A DNA stretch of 64,000 nucleotides from Favolaschia claudopus (GCA_037176885.1 JAWWNJ010000005.1:372001-436000); one strand, 5' to 3'; positions 22,452 through 35,477 are shown, counted from the first letter of the stretch. Numbers and translations: made by a program. Notes: generated from the letters alone by a model not told the origin.

Positions 22452-25400
22452 TCAATGCACCCCATTCACAGTCAAAGGACTAACACGTCCCAGCCGAACC
22501 CTCGCCTGCGTCCTCTCCGCCACCGCATCATACACGTACTGCTGTGGAGGACGCATCTTTACCGCCCACATACCCTTTGGCGTCAACTCTTCCTCGTCCT
22601 CCTCATCATCCGAACCGTCGACGAAGTTCTCCCAGTCACTCTTCCAGATCCCACCATTATCCTCGTCGTACCAATCAGAATGCACGCGTCGCTTGCCCAA
22701 AGCCTTGGCGCTGGGCAAGTGCCACTCGTCGTCCTCCGAAGCCGAACCATGCGGCGAGTTTTCATGGTGCAGGGCACTGGCGACGGATTTCACCGCTTCC
22801 CTCTCCAGCTCTGTCCTCTTCCGATAATCGTATAGCTCCAACGCTTTTATCAACAATTTGTGTGCGGCCAATAGATCTCCCCGCAGTTTCTTCTCCCACG
22901 TTGACTGGAGGTCAAGCGGCAAGTCTGGATCGGTTGGCGACGGGGGATCATTCCACTGATTGTATGCCGACACCATAGAGAGTCGAGAGGATATGTATTG
23001 TCGCGACTGCATGCATTTTTTGCGCAATTCCTGAATTGAATCCTGCGTGAAACGAGGATTTTGCACTGGAGCATCGGGAGGATCTAACATACCACGATGA
23101 CAGCACTGTGCAAGTGTTCGAGTGGTTTCATTGTTAACAGTTCTTGAATCAACGTATTGGCATGCCCAGCAGCGGTCTTGCAGTCTTCGAACAGTCGGCG
23201 TGTGTTCTCATCAGGAGGAACACGTTTATCCCACTTCCTCTTCAAATTATCATGCAATCTCAACGCCTCCATCAGCAATTCGTTTGAGGCAAGTAAATCC
23301 GCCAGCAACTCCTCCTCGCGCGTCTGCGTTGCAGCGCCTTGAGACAAATCAGGCAAACTCTCATTATGTGGCGTTATTGACGTCACGCTTGTCTTCCGAG
23401 TCCGTGCGCGTTCCCGATGTTTCGCAGCACGACTCCGCTCAGCACCAGCAGACGCCCATGGGATTTGTGTAAATATGAGCTCCTGCGATTTCACACATTT
23501 ATTACGGAACTCCTGCTTTGCCAATTACCAATGTCTTCGTGTCACCGTAAAGAAGCAAAAACGCACCACGATGAGAAAATCGTCCATCCGATCAGGTGTC
23601 GCCGCCACGAGCGCCTGAGTTAACAGCTTAGCATTCGCCACACCAAACTTGCACTCCTGGAACAGCCGCCGCATATCCTCGTCGGGCGGAATGATCTGAC
23701 GTCGATGTGACTGACGCGGCTTGGTATCATTTTTAGCACCCGAATGATTGTCGCTAGGTCTGTGTTGCTGTGGTGGAGGGGGAGCGATGGCCGTGGCGTC
23801 ATGGTCTATGATGGGCGTGGCCGAGGGGGCAGCAAGGAGGAATGGATAAAATGTGGGGTCTTTAATGTCGAAGCGCATCTCTTCAGGTTTGTCCAGCTGC
23901 TTGATGCGCTGCCAGAGGCTACGAAAGCCGCCGTCTGTTTCTGCTAGAGTTTAGGTAAATAGTTTCGGAACCAGAAACTGAGCACTCACTGGAACCGCTG
24001 GCGTTGGCGGCGGCGGCGAGAACACCCATGACGCGGTCTCGAACGAATGGCGCGGTGCGAGACGAGGTCAGAAGGTCCTCGACGGTGTCGAGGAATTTGC
24101 TGGAGGTGTCATTGACGAAGATTTCGGACGAGTTGCTGGAGGAGTCATCGACGAAGATTTCGGGCGAGTTGCGGAGCAAGATGTCCCATAGCTGAATGAT
24201 GTTAGGTTTGATTCAATATCAAGAGGTGGGTACACACTCTCGCAGCAGCAAGCTGGGCGGCAGGCTCACCGTACTTGAATTTGTGACGAACCGCACGGAC
24301 GGCTTCTTCTGGGAGTGGCGGGTTGAACATGGCATGTTCGGTGTCCAAGGGAATGCCCTCTTCGGGTTTGTCGCGCGGCTTGACGCGTCGCCAGAGGTCG
24401 CGGAACCCGGCGTTGTTTTCTACCAGAGCTCAAAACGATTGATAACGGGGGAGAGCGAGCGCTCACTTGAACCACTGGCGTATGCGGTGGCGGCAAGAAG
24501 GTCCATGATGCGCTGTCTGACAACTGGCGCGGTGTAGGACGAGGTGAAGAAGTCCTCTAGGGTGTCGAGGAATGGGCGGTAGGTGAATTGGTTGATGAAA
24601 ATTTCGGACGAGTCGCGGAGCAAGATGCCCCATAGCTGAATGATGTTAGATTTGATTCGACGTCGAGAGGTGGGCACACACTCTCGCAGCAGCAAGGTGC
24701 GCTGCAGGCTCCCCGTACTTGAATGCATGACGAAGCTTACGGACGGCTGCTGTTGCACGGGCTTCCAATGAAACGGCGTCACATATATCGAGAATGAGAG
24801 TCCAATCCGCCCAGGCGGCATCGGCAGTACATAAAGCTGTGTAGATCTAGACAAGAACAGTGGATGCATGAGAAAGAAACGCACCAATTTTGAGAGTGAG
24901 GTCGTTGTCTTCCTCCTTGACATCACGGTCAGGTTCCTGGTCTCCACCATCGTGGTTTGTCAAGTCGCCATCTTTTCCAGTATCAGGCCGCTGCTGAAAG
25001 GCGCCGTGTGTGGGCGAGAGCTGGGGCTGATCTTACCAGATTAGTCACAATAAAAAACTTCCAGGGAAATCGACTCGCGGTTGCTCCATCTCCAATTCTG
25101 AAGAATTCTTCTATATCACCATCGACTACAACTGCGTGTCGTTGGGACAATTGTCCCGGAATGCTCGTGTTCAGTGAATAACTTTCCGTGCGGGGCTGAG
25201 GCGATGGAATGTGCAAACACATGTTCTGCACAACCTGCCGTGTCGTTGGCCGAGTAGTCGGACTGTGTGCCCAGTACAATGTTACATGCTGCCATAATAT
25301 GTCGGACATAGCTGGCAACACGGACGGCCGGACTGCACGTTCGCCCATAATAACCTTAATTGCTGCGACGCCGTCACGAAGATTTGCGAATGGCGGGCGC

Positions 25401-27059
25401 CCCGTATACAGCTGTACAAGGTCAGAGAAGCAAATGGGCAGGAACAAAAATTACCTCAAAGCACACGCAGCCAAAAGCGTACACGTCTGTGGCTGGTGTT
25501 CGGGTGAATTCCGACTCGAACTGGTCAGGATCAAGTAGCTCAGGAGCCATCCAATAGACACTCCCACCCCGATTGGTACTCAGTGAGGTCGTGACATCAG
25601 AAAAATTGCTCAATCCGAAGTCAGCCAAACATGCGGTCCCATTCCCTTGAATCAGGATGTTGGCCTGGAAAATCGTGAGCAAGCAACGCTCAAAATTTAA
25701 CCAAGAAGATTTTGTACGCCTTTCAAGTCCCCATGAATGATGTTACGAGAATGGAGATATTCAAGACCACGAGCGATTTCAAGAAGCTAGCTGAGGGTGT
25801 CAGAGCCGACGTGCAATGTGAGACAAGCTTACCAGTTTATCGACGGTGTCATGACCATGCTCCTTGAGGTAGCTTATGGCTGTGCCTTGCTCCATCCACG
25901 GAGAGACCATGCACAAGGAACTGGGGAAGCTGTCCCGGTCTATACCAATAAGAGGCAATATGTACGGATGTTGTAATTCCTTCCAGATGAGAGCTTCCCG
26001 GCAAAATTTCTGGGTAGGTTAGTGTTTGACAGCGTAGGACAACACAACTCACTAAATGGATGCGTCGCAAGTCCGACCCACGAAGAAAATGTCGCATACG
26101 TTTCAAAGCAACTGGTTTATCATGCATGATGGCACGGTATATATCCCCGAATCCACCTCCAAAGGTGGGGTACTGTTCGCATGCGTGCACACCGTTGGGA
26201 ATGAAGAGCGAAGAAGGGAGAGAATCACAAGATTCGGAGAGCTGGCGAATCATGTTGCGAGCCATCCGGCTTTGCTCGACGTCCAGTAAAAGCCCTTTAT
26301 CAAGGCTCTGTAGGTGAGTTGATTCAAGTCAGTAATTGGCCGCCGTAGAAGTTTGAAAGAAAACCTCTTGAATAACGTCAAGGAAGGATTGAGCCGAATC
26401 ACCAGACAGATTTAGAATAGTATTCTTGTCATCTTCTGATTTGAAGCTAGCGGCGAGAAGAGTTGCTATCCGTTCACTGTCTGAGCGTTGGGCGGCTCGT
26501 AAGTTTGGGTCGGCAGCGAGACCGAGTTTCGAGACAATCTGGACCAGTATCAGAAAGCTGTAGCGCATGTATCAAGGGCCTCACATCTAGCAATACTTTG
26601 CGGATTTCCAAGCTTTGTATGATGGCGTGGACAACATCGTCGGAAGCCGTAGATGCCAAGTAGCCGTCCAGAACCTGACGCAAATGTGCGACTTCATGTG
26701 CATTTCGACTGGATTCAGCCTCAGGATGAAGACGGTCATGGTGGAGGTGTCGCGACTGACCCTGCGAGTGATCTGTGATCACAAGCATTCACGACGAACG
26801 TCAGAAGGGATCCGAGAACGACCGTCTGGTCAAACGCCCCCCGTCCTTCGTTCACCGAAAACTGGAGAGGAGCTGCATCTTGCAGGTAGATGGGTGCCTC
26901 TTCCAAGTAGATGGGTGCCTTCCGCCGTGGCTGCGGCGTCAAACGCTGTAACGGCTCAACCTGGATCTTGGGCTGTAGTCGGTCAATGTAATGGAACTGA
27001 GTCTTCGAAGGATGGAATAGACTTACCTTTTGCCTTCCTACCCGGAATAATTTCTTCAT
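22452..27059 (-). CDS. TKL-type kinase fused to VHS, partial second VHS and two GAT segments
   Basis: The head starts MKKLFRVGRQK, followed by a helical region ([20 protein letters not shown]) and a TKL-type kinase. Kinase landmarks are the glycine loop GGGFGDIY, the lysine in VALKRM, catalytic loop [20 protein letters not shown] and [10 protein letters not shown]; all key residues are present. After RPTTRQVVQNM a linker crosses a 43-nt phase-0 intron (24994-25036) straight into VHS sequence (WADWTLILDI, KYGEPAAHLAAARLWGILLR). A second, incomplete VHS unit follows (VRHKFKYGEPAAQLAAAR, LWDILLRNSPEIFVDD). Next come GAT sequence (IIPPDEDMRRLFQECKFG), a second GAT start (VPPDENTRRLFEDCKTAA) and a tail ending LTVNGVH. 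VHS-GAT proteins bind ubiquitinated cargo and act in endosomal sorting; the fungal type is LSB5-like. The tail closely matches the unfused gene at 59478-62606, including intron positions. The protein may place kinase activity on endocytic membranes; that is inference. Confidence 0.8.
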
Positions 27060-28054
27060 ATCATCGTGGCCGCAACTTCTCGTCAAGTGTGGTCTTGCTC
27101 AATTGAGCGACTATAAGCGCCCAAGTGTCAAACTAAGCTTGCGAAAATCTCCCACAACGGTGACGGTGCACTGTGTGTGTCGGGATGGACGTGCGGTACG
27201 GAGTGAAGGGAGCAACCCAGAAGACGTGCTCAAAACTGAAATCATATCAACCCATCAAGAACGCGATGAGTACATCGACCCGTTTCCGAGTAGCTGCCTC
27301 AGCAGCGGTGGACTCAGATCCAGAGCTACGCTCACACCGACGTCAGGTTTGACCAGGTTTTCGTCTGAAGGAGACCGCTAGAATGGAGGTGGCAAGAGCT
27401 ACCATTCCCAATTCACTTTAGTCTGCAGTGCAGTGGATAGAGAAAGAAAAGATCGTGAACGTACGGAGAGCTCACCCAGTCGCAATTCAGACAATTTTGT
27501 TTCTGTTCGTGTTCAATTGCAAAGTAGCTACGAGGGCAAGGCATTGTATGAAGAATTCCGTGATACACCCAAAGACCCCAAACCCAGAGAGCAAATAAAC
27601 CCGATAAATCCCAAATCCCAAAAAAAGAATCTGCGCGACAGTCGCCGAAGATGAACGTGGTGGAACGCCGGGTCGCGGAAAAGGACGTGGGTGGCGCGTC
27701 GGGAGTGAGAAAGCAAGGAGGAAGTAGAGGCTGTCGCGAAATGAGAAGACTGAGGGTGACGCTTCTGAACAGATTACATACCGGGTAGTAGATGCGAAGA
27801 TGGAAGATGGTGGGTGAGGGGGGTGTCGCGGAGCGGAGAGATTAGAAGATAGTAGAGGAGGGGGTGGGCGGCGCGGGTGTTTCGGGCTATGAAGTAGTTG
27901 CTAGTAGTTGCGAAAGGAGTGAGGAGAAAAATGGTGGTGAAGGGGGGTGGTGTCGCGGGCGGAGAGATTAAGTGCAGGCATGAGAACGAAAACCAACAAC
28001 CAACAACCCTCCTATCCATTGTGCAGAAAAAAAGGCAACCAATCCTGACACCAT
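27060..28054. other. Intergenic between AGC-like kinase and TKL fusion; G-rich repeats
   Basis: The region includes a G-rich direct repeat (gtgaggggggtgtcgcgg...cggagagatta and gtgaaggggggtggtgtcgcgggcggagagatta, near 27810-27970). It is retained in the second copy of the duplication. It presumably holds the promoter of the TKL-VHS-GAT gene. No gene is supported. Confidence 0.4.
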
Positions 28055-29951
28055 TCAACACATCGTCAAATCGAGAGCCCGCCGGTCCCCACGCCGAACC
28101 CTGAACCGAAACCGCCTCCGGATAAATTCGAGAATTTGCGACCCTGGAGAGACATGCCCACCGCCTGAAGACTGTCTGCTCGAGGGGATGTTGCTCTTGA
28201 GATATGGATAGCTCTCAATTGCGGGAGTGGACGACGAAGCGTTGAGAGTAAACCTTCGCAGCTTGGTACACAAAGATGCGTGACCGGGCGCCCCATCTCT
28301 CGTTAACCCGTCGTTGGGGCCACGTTTATTTGAAACGCTATGAGACACCAACTTCAACGGCCACGGGAAGCACGAGACAGGCGGCGCGGTGTTACTGAAG
28401 CGTTTACCCGTCAGTCTCATGTATGAAATCAGAAATCAGAACGTTTACCTGTCAGAACGACTTATAGCTGAAGGTGATGCAGTCGGAGACCGGTTGGCCT
28501 TGACCTTCCATGAACTCCTAAATATCCCAGCCAACTTGAGAGCGAAGGCTTTGAGCGGACCCGGTGGTGGAGAGAAGAATCCAGGCGTAGCATAAACAAA
28601 CTCCGGAAGTCTATCTTCTCCCTCGCAGTACGGAACGCCGGTGGTGAGCGGAGTTTTGCGAGGCTGGACAGGAACAGAGGCCGGTAGCGGAGTCCATGGT
28701 GCGCGCTCGGTGTGCCCAGCAACAGCAGCCCAGTTGCTTGAAAACAAAGAGTCAGATGAATGAACGACGAAGAAGGGAGGAACAACTCACACTTCACGAA
28801 AGTACGGGTGCTGCTTCGCCTCAGCGATTGTCATCCGAGCGCGTTGGTCCTTGTTGAGCAGACCGCGTACCAGATCTTGCGCTACAGGGTCGACGCAATC
28901 GCTGGCTCGGAAAGTAACATCTGCCTCTGCAACGCCGCTATCATCGGATGGCAACCTCCCCGTCAGCATCTTAAACATAACCATTCCCAAACCCCACACG
29001 TCTGCGTCGAACGAGTACGCGCTGCCTGCGATCTGCGCCGGCGACATCCAGCTCGGAGTCCCGCAACGTTCGTTGGTGGTGCAAGTGATATCTTCTACCG
29101 ACGGAATCAGGAACGCGCCACCGGTAGCATTGGGATCGACATCGAACGAGACATCGAAGGGCTCGGCGCTCCCGTGCATGAGACTAGGGCAGAACTGCTT
29201 CGCGAGACCGAAGTCGCCGAGGATGAGGTTGCCGTCCACAGTGATGAAGATGTTCGCCGTTTTAATGTCACGGTGGACAATGTTGAGATCATGGAGCGTC
29301 TCGAGAGCGAGCACAAGTTGAGACATATAGAACTTGACGCGATCGCCGGAGAGCTTGCGTTCGCCCATGAGCAGGCTAGCCAGGTCTTTTCCTGCGCACC
29401 ATGGCTTCGCAAGAGGCATCAGAAATGGGACAGAGAGACGGAAAATAAACCCTTACTGTGAGCAAATAATAATATTTTGCGTCCGACCAACTGGCCTCGA
29501 GAGTGAGCAGAGACTTGGGAGCGTTATGAAGCTCGGCAATGGTTCTGAGGATACGCTGCTCCTGCGAGACATCCGCCTTGTCCTTGCGAACTTGCTTGAG
29601 GGCGTAGAGACGGCCCGTTGAGCACTTTCGAACCAGATATACGATGCAGGTGCCACCGTGGCCGAGTGTGATTAGTTGCTCGAAATCGTCTAAGGATGGG
29701 GTCGAATGACCGCTTTCGTCGGACGTAGACTTATTCAGAGCAGGCTAAACGCAAGAGTCAGAGAGAAAGAATGTAGACTGAATTGGAAAAACCTACGTTG
29801 CTTGTAGACGCACGAATGCCTTCGTTCTTCTCTGATACGAAGCATCCAGAGTCAGCGATCTGAACGCGTCAATTGGCATCGCCGAGTGAGAATAGGTGAA
29901 TGCAAAGAAACAAAATGTACGCACGACCGAGGTTATAGAAACAAACGACAT
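28055..29951 (-). CDS. AGC-like serine/threonine kinase, copy 1
   Basis: The joined exons start MSFVSITS then IADSGCFVSEKNEG. The kinase domain has LGHGGTCIVYLV (glycine loop), ALKQVRKDKADVSQEQRIL, NIVHRDIKTANIFI, LGDFGLAKQF, then GTPSWMSPAQIAG and DVWGLGMVMFKMLTGRLP. An insert between DFG and the activation-segment end (about 35 residues) is typical of AGC kinases. APE is replaced by SPA, which is tolerated in some active kinases. The conserved lysine, HRD and DFG are intact. The C-terminus either stops at 28445 (SRSDR) or, through an in-phase intron, continues about 110 residues to 28055; the extension is open in both copies, so I favour the longer form. Function is unknown, and the AGC grouping is from motif layout only. 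Confidence 0.8.
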
Positions 29952-30395
29952 ACTTTTTAATAACAGGATACTGTGTTGGTATGATGGAGGTAGGGAGCAA
30001 GAGGCAAGACACAGGAGAATTCTAATTCTGAATCCAGCGGTGGCTGACTGCTCAGTGAATTTTCAAAAACATTTGTCTCAGCCGGCAAGCCCATAGATCG
30101 ATATATCCCCCTTGCAGCATAGTCATCTCAGTGATCATGTGAGACTTGAGTAAGGAGGACGCGTCGAGACCGCGACTTGACGCGGTTGGAGGTGGAGGAA
30201 GAAGACAAGGTTGGCCATCAATCCTCAAACACAGTCAAACACCACAACGCTTCGCATCCCAAAATGGTAATTATTTTGGCCCATCCCCGGCAACTTGACA
30301 GACCCCCAAAGAGTGACTTCGGTATCCATTTTGAAAATCGACACATTCAACGTTGTGTTTTGAATACAAACAGTAGTGCAGAACAGTGCAAGATC
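29952..30395. other. Intergenic; right edge of segmental duplication copy 1
   Basis: This region contains the duplication's right boundary. The sequence acacagtcaaacaccacaac followed by gcttcgcatcccaaaatgg (30230-30267) is also found at 57605-57642 and, inverted, near 62899-62940. The TA at 30268-30269 is the empty insertion site of the MITE present in copy 2. Confidence 0.6.
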
Positions 30396-31846
30396 TCACT
30401 TCCTTATTTTCGCAATCCAAGGTTGAATCACCTTCTCCGCAATTTCGAGCCCATTCTTTTCCATAAAAAACATATGCCCGTTGCCTTCAGATGAGCATCA
30501 GCGATCACACACGCTTGAAAATCCCTCAAAAGTAAACTCTCACCGTGTATCCCAACATCACCCAACGGAACATGATCAACTTTCACACCCGCTTGCCGCA
30601 AAAACGCTACAGAGCAATTATCGTACTGTGCATGATAGCTCGACTCTGAGGTCACAGTCAAGACAGGAATGTTGACGAGATTGATTAGTTTTCTAGCTGG
30701 CTCGGTTTGCTGGAAACATGTTACACCCGGTATTTCGCTAGAACGCATCGAATGGATATATCAAACAAATGTCAAAATAACAGGCAGCATATTCACCTGA
30801 CGGCTACCCGACCGATGTCAGACGGACTCGAGATCGGTGGGTCGTAAGCGACCGGTATATCCGTCAACCCGAATATACGATTTGGTGTTAACGGCGGGAA
30901 AATCGCATTGACGAAAGGCGGTCCGTAGGGTTCCAATGCTACAATTGCCTGAAAAATTCAAGTCAGCCGTAATCATAAATTAGTGGGTAAGGTTGAAGCA
31001 CTTTGACTCGTTTCGGGCGAGAGTCAGCTAAAATCCAACCAAATTCCCCTGCTTGAGAATGCGTCATCAATATCACCGGCTTCGCAGTATCACATTAGAC
31101 TCTATGCACAAAGCGAAGCTTTGACTGATCACTCACACCAATCTGGTCCAGCAATTTCGGGCCAGCATTCTTAATTTTCATGGCTTCTTCGGTCGTGGAA
31201 TTCAAACTAGGCACAGTAGAGGCGTAGAAATTATCAAAAGTAGGATCTCCAACCGATCCGTTCCCTATTCAGATACTCAATACTCATCCCGCCTTCTTGA
31301 TTCGAGGATGGATACTCACCAGGCCATTGAGTATGAAGTACAGCCTGCGGCCAGAGTTTAAATCGTTCCACAGCCGTGAAATGCGATTCAACAGTGAAAG
31401 TGTCAAATGGAACCAAGACCCCATCTACAGTAGGCTGCCAAGGCGACCGCCCTCGCGAGGGTTGATCGACGATGTACATCTGAAGATTTCGACGTCAACT
31501 ACAACGGGATTGGTTGAACAACCATCCTTACTTCATATCCCTTGCTAAGGAAATAATCCGCCCACCCAAGTCGGCCATCGGGCGTATTCAGCAAATTCGT
31601 TCCCGTCATGCCTTGGCCATGAATGAAGAGAATCGGGAGTGGCTGGGTAACAGCAGCCGGCGTTAGGCGCTCGACATACATTTGATCTGCGGCGATCGAC
31701 GAATTGCCTTGCGCTACATATGTCTGGCCAACATAAAGATAGCTACGGCGGTGCAAAGTGCCCAAAGGCTGTATTTGACTTGGTGGGGAGGCGAGAGCAG
31801 TAAACAGCCAGCAGAGCCCGAGTATCAGAGGAGCAGCTGCGAGCAT
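30396..31846 (-). CDS. Secreted alpha/beta-hydrolase
   Basis: The product begins with a signal peptide (MLAAAPLILGLCWLFTALAS). An HGQGMTG motif marks the oxyanion region, THSQAGEFGW the nucleophile elbow (serine in HSQAG) and GNGHMFFMEKNG the catalytic histidine; a likely acid lies in between. About six exons join through 50-65 nt introns. The last one, after GGGATACACG, restores the HGNGHMFF motif and moves the stop to 30396. This resembles fungal secreted esterase/lipase-like hydrolases; the substrate is unknown. It is transcribed in the same direction as the AGC-like kinase, with about 450 bp between. Confidence 0.85.
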
Positions 31847-32812
31847 GGTGGTGGGTGTGTAGATGAGACAAGCGGGCTACTTAGCAGTGGGACTTTTCTT
31901 GCTTGTTGAGATTCGAGTGATGAAGTGGAGTCATGAGGTTTCCCAGGACGCGACTAATGGTTCGAGATTCTCAAGGACGGTGAGGTACGCACGGCCGCTG
32001 ACTTGTTTATGGTTCAAAGAAGTCGCGTCGGGACTCCGAGGCACCTTCCACCGTCAACGTGGCAAGCCGCAAATCAACTCTCGAGTCACAGATTACTTGC
32101 CGCGAATTTATTCACAGACCATTTTTGTTGCGCTGCCCGTGTCCTTGGGATGAGACAGCTACATCAATGAAGTCTATGGTGGACGATTCCAGCAGAGTTG
32201 GCGTCGGAAGTCAAGCAGAAGAGGAAGAGGGCAAGAAACAAATCGCCATCAATCAAGTGACCGCGCTGTCCTCCGGTTTCCAAACTGAACGCCTTCAATA
32301 CGCTTCCACCACCTCCCGCTACTCAGTGATAGACCGCTACATAGCTCTCCGAGTCCTCGTACAATTCGCCGACCTCAACCTTATGCTCGGTGAACCGATT
32401 CGCCGGGACTTTCACCTTTAGCGCACCGTCCATGTGCCAACCGTTCCTCGCCATGCATTGCCCTCGCACAGCGCGCAAGTCCAAGCTAAATACAGCTCAG
32501 ACGAGACGAATTCTCGTTCTTGCCTCGCCTCTTCTTGACGTCTACGACAGTTCGAACCGGTCTTCAACTGCTTACGACCGCATGGTGCTCGATTTCAACG
32601 AGATTAACACCAAAGCTGTTGACAAGAATAATATATAAGTTGACGGTTTCTGTCCTGAATACTTGAATAAATAGCACGCACGTTTGCTCGACATTCACCC
32701 ATATTAACTCCTGCCAGCTGGTCTCGCGCGCCCACAACTACTTGACGACAAGCGACTTTCAAGTCTCCATTCATCCGAGTCCTCCATTCATCCTTGCCTG
32801 TAGCTCTCCACC
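31847..32812. other. Intergenic between divergent hydrolase and SH3-protein genes
   Basis: Open frames of 80-120 codons are present on the + strand (32059-32640), but none has family resemblance or convincing splice context. The region must contain the two divergent promoters. Confidence 0.35.
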
Positions 32813-33478
32813 ATGATCAGAAAACTCTTCGGACGCGTACGCACCAGCTCTCTCTCTCTTGGTAGCCTCGCTTTCTTATCATCTCAAGTAGGATCCACTA
32901 CCTCCCCATGAGCATGACCATCCAAGCGTCTCGCGTCGTTCCACGAGCACCTCCCTCAAGAAATTCTTAGGCAAATCTGTACGCAATCCAATCTCTCTCC
33001 CGCCATCCACAATCTGAAACCAGGCCGTCTGGAATGCACAGAATCAGCCTCCCCCACCGCTCCCCATAACTCTCAGCCTTCCCGCCGAAAACTTGGCGCA
33101 AAATAGCCCCCGAATCGCTGAAACTCTCCGTTCACGGAGCGCAACAAATATACCCGCTATATCATTACCGCCACCACCCGAACCATTTCTCCCCGGTCCG
33201 AATCACTTCAAAGCCATGGCTTTATATCCGTGTATGTTTTTTACCTCTCATTTGAATATCCACGCTTACTCACCTTCGACAGACACCGCCGACGACCCCA
33301 CAGAAATCTCCCTAAACCAAGGCGAAATACTCTACATCGTCGAGAAGCAAGACGAGTGGTGGCAGGCTCGGAATTCCAAGGGTTCAGTTGGTCGTACGTC
33401 GTCAATCTTTATAATATAACTCACTCAAACTGAGTGATTGTTACAGTCGCGCCGTCTAATTACTTTCAGCTACTATAA
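32813..33478 (+). CDS. Small protein with C-terminal SH3 domain (Sho1-like SH3)
   Basis: The exons give about 155 residues: MIRKLFGR, DPLPPHEHDHPSVSRR, a proline-rich linker (NQPPPPLPITLS; ISLPPPPEPFLPGPNHF) and an SH3 domain MALYPYTADDPTEISLNQG, EILYIVEKQDEWWQARNSKG, VVAPSNYFQLL. The ALYPY, WW and PSNY motifs are the SH3 ligand-binding residues. The domain most resembles the SH3 of the osmosensor Sho1, but there are no membrane segments, so this is a soluble adaptor. SH3 domains bind proline-rich partners, which include PAK kinases and MAPK scaffolds; a link to the nearby kinases is only a guess. The first intron ends at tcaagtag (near 32891) and the last begins after TCAGTTG. Confidence 0.85.
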
Positions 33479-33994
33479 CTCTGTCTTAGCTTCGTCTTGA
33501 CCATGTAACTCTTGACGGAATGGAATATATCGTATGAAAGCTACCTTATCTGGTCGAAAGCTGTTGCTCCAGGTTGCTCCCCATGACAACCCAACAACTT
33601 GCCTAGACTAAAAATGCCTTGCCTATTCATTATACTATACTAGAACATACACTAGATTAAACTGTTCTTTCGCGGCTTTGAGTGCCGTTCATTCGTTATA
33701 CGATAAAACGAGAACCGCCAGGGCAGGCACCCTATTGTAGCCTTGCACACTTGGCTGATTCTTCATCAAAGCTCGCAGCTATTCGCGTGCAAGCAAGCAA
33801 GGACCTAGCTCACATCGTCCTTACTCGCCGTCGTGAAGTCGTCGTGGTAGGTGAATAGGGGAACTAGTAGTTCACACGATTGTCCGAGTCACCTCGCCAA
33901 CATTCCCGTTCAAACCAAAGGAAAAAAAACGAAAGGAAAAATGCTCGATTTCAAAAACCGACTAGATCTACAACAGAGATATTCATTGGAACTA
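33479..33994. other. Intergenic between convergent SH3-protein and aldo/keto reductase genes
   Basis: This AT-rich interval lies between two gene ends. I see no terminator motif that can be supported and no gene. Confidence 0.35.
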
Positions 33995-35477
33995 TCATTT
34001 CCTGGAATGCTGAATCGGCTGAACAACGGGCTGGACAGCTACATTCACAGAACCAGCGAGCCAGGGAGCTGGTTGCGTGCCATCTCCCTACGAATGTAGC
34101 GTTAGCAAGCAATCTCAAAACATACAACAGAAAGACAGAACGCACGATGTAACAGGCAGGGAAGCCCGGGTCAAAGGGAACAATCCTCTCGAGGTACGCG
34201 ATTTGTTCCGACGAAAGCGAGATATCGAGCGACTCGATGTTCGCGGTGAGGTGCTCAACTTTGCGTCCGCCGATGATGGGGAAGCAGTAAGGGACCTTGG
34301 ACATGACGTATGCAATCGCCACTGTACGGTCCATCAGGATAGACGTTCTCTATTTCGGGGCAAGCAGACACAAACCTGCGGTGAGACTCTTGGTACCAAC
34401 CTCCCCCGCGACCTTCTCCAGCGCATACGAAATCTTCTTCTCGTCCTCATTGCGCTCCCAATTCGGTTGGAAGATAGTGCGTCCCTTCTCGCCGGTCCGC
34501 CGGCGTTCGTCTTCCTCTGCATCGGTGCGGAATTTACCGCCACCAAGCACGTCCCACGGTGCGAGAGCCAGACCTGGAAATTCGTGGCGTCAATCTTCAC
34601 AAGAAGAGAAGGACAAAAAGAGACGGAGACAGACCATGGGCGCGACACATGGGAATGATATCCCGCTCGAAAGACCGCTCGAGGACGTTCCATCTGCCTT
34701 GATATATAACGAACGGGGTCTTGCCGTGGTCCTTGGCATATCGGTTAGCTTCGGACACTACCCAGGCAGGCGTGTCAGAGATTCCCTGTATCAAATTTAG
34801 TATCAAGACTGCAGAGACACGAATTGATCATACCAGATACAAGACTTTACCCTGGACGACAAGGTTGTGGAGCCCGTTCATCACCTCCTCGATATTGGTT
34901 TCCCAGTCCCACCAGTGCACGTAGAGGATGTCGATGTAGGAGGTACGGAGTTTCTTCAGACTCGCGTCCACGCTGATGTGCATGGATTTGATGTTGTTTC
35001 CGACATAGTTGACTTTCTGCGCGATCGAATCATTGTCGCGCTTGAAGGCGGTTGTGTACTGCAAAATCACGTCGCATTGTTCAGCTCGATGAAAAGTATT
35101 GTCTGAGGATACCGACCTTGGTCGCGATGACAAGCTGATCGCGGATTCCCCGCTTCTCAGCCCATTCACCGATGATTTTCTCGGAGGTCTCGTCTTGGCT
35201 GAAGGAACGACGATGAGCCGACGAAGAAAACGACGACGACGATTTACTAGTTATTCGCAGTATCGATGAAATTTCCGCCCTTGTCAAAATACGCGTCGAG
35301 AAGCTTGAAGCTGGACTGTGTGTCCATAGCTCCCGCGCCCAACGCAGCCCAGCTGGAGTCGCCGATACTCATAGCACCGAGTTGAAGGGGCGAAACATGG
35401 ATCCCCGCCTGAGGTGAAAGTTTGCGGTATAAACCGAGTTTGGAGGCAGGTGCCGGAGGAGGAGCCCAGAACGACAT
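33995..35477 (-). CDS. Aldo/keto reductase, aryl-alcohol dehydrogenase (AAD) type
   Basis: This is an NADPH-dependent oxidoreductase of the AKR superfamily; AAD-type members act on aromatic aldehydes and alcohols in lignin-related metabolism. The product starts [20 protein letters not shown] and contains [30 protein letters not shown] (catalytic Asp and Tyr), LVIATKYTT (Lys), [10 protein letters not shown] (His), [49 protein letters not shown] and [15 protein letters not shown] (cofactor binding). The end is [14 protein letters not shown] to QHSRK. All four catalytic residues are present. Three or more short introns are needed; the last lies between PACYI and GDGTQ. It is probably cytosolic and active. 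Confidence 0.9.

Larger units (their letters stand above)
25210..30270. repeat. Segmental duplication, copy 1 (direct)
   Basis: This block corresponds base by base, with scattered substitutions and small indels, to 52612-57648 in the same orientation. It contains the TKL kinase head, the intergenic region and the AGC-like kinase gene. Similarity on the left stops near the end of the TKL kinase domain, where the downstream partner differs (VHS-GAT here, MAPKKK in copy 2). On the right it stops just after cgcatcccaaaatggtaatta. Confidence 0.9.

Noticed and set aside
28760..29461. 233-codon + strand frame (and its counterpart at 56144-56854)
   Set aside because: It lies antisense to the AGC-like kinase domain, which has all catalytic motifs; the + frame is a shadow.
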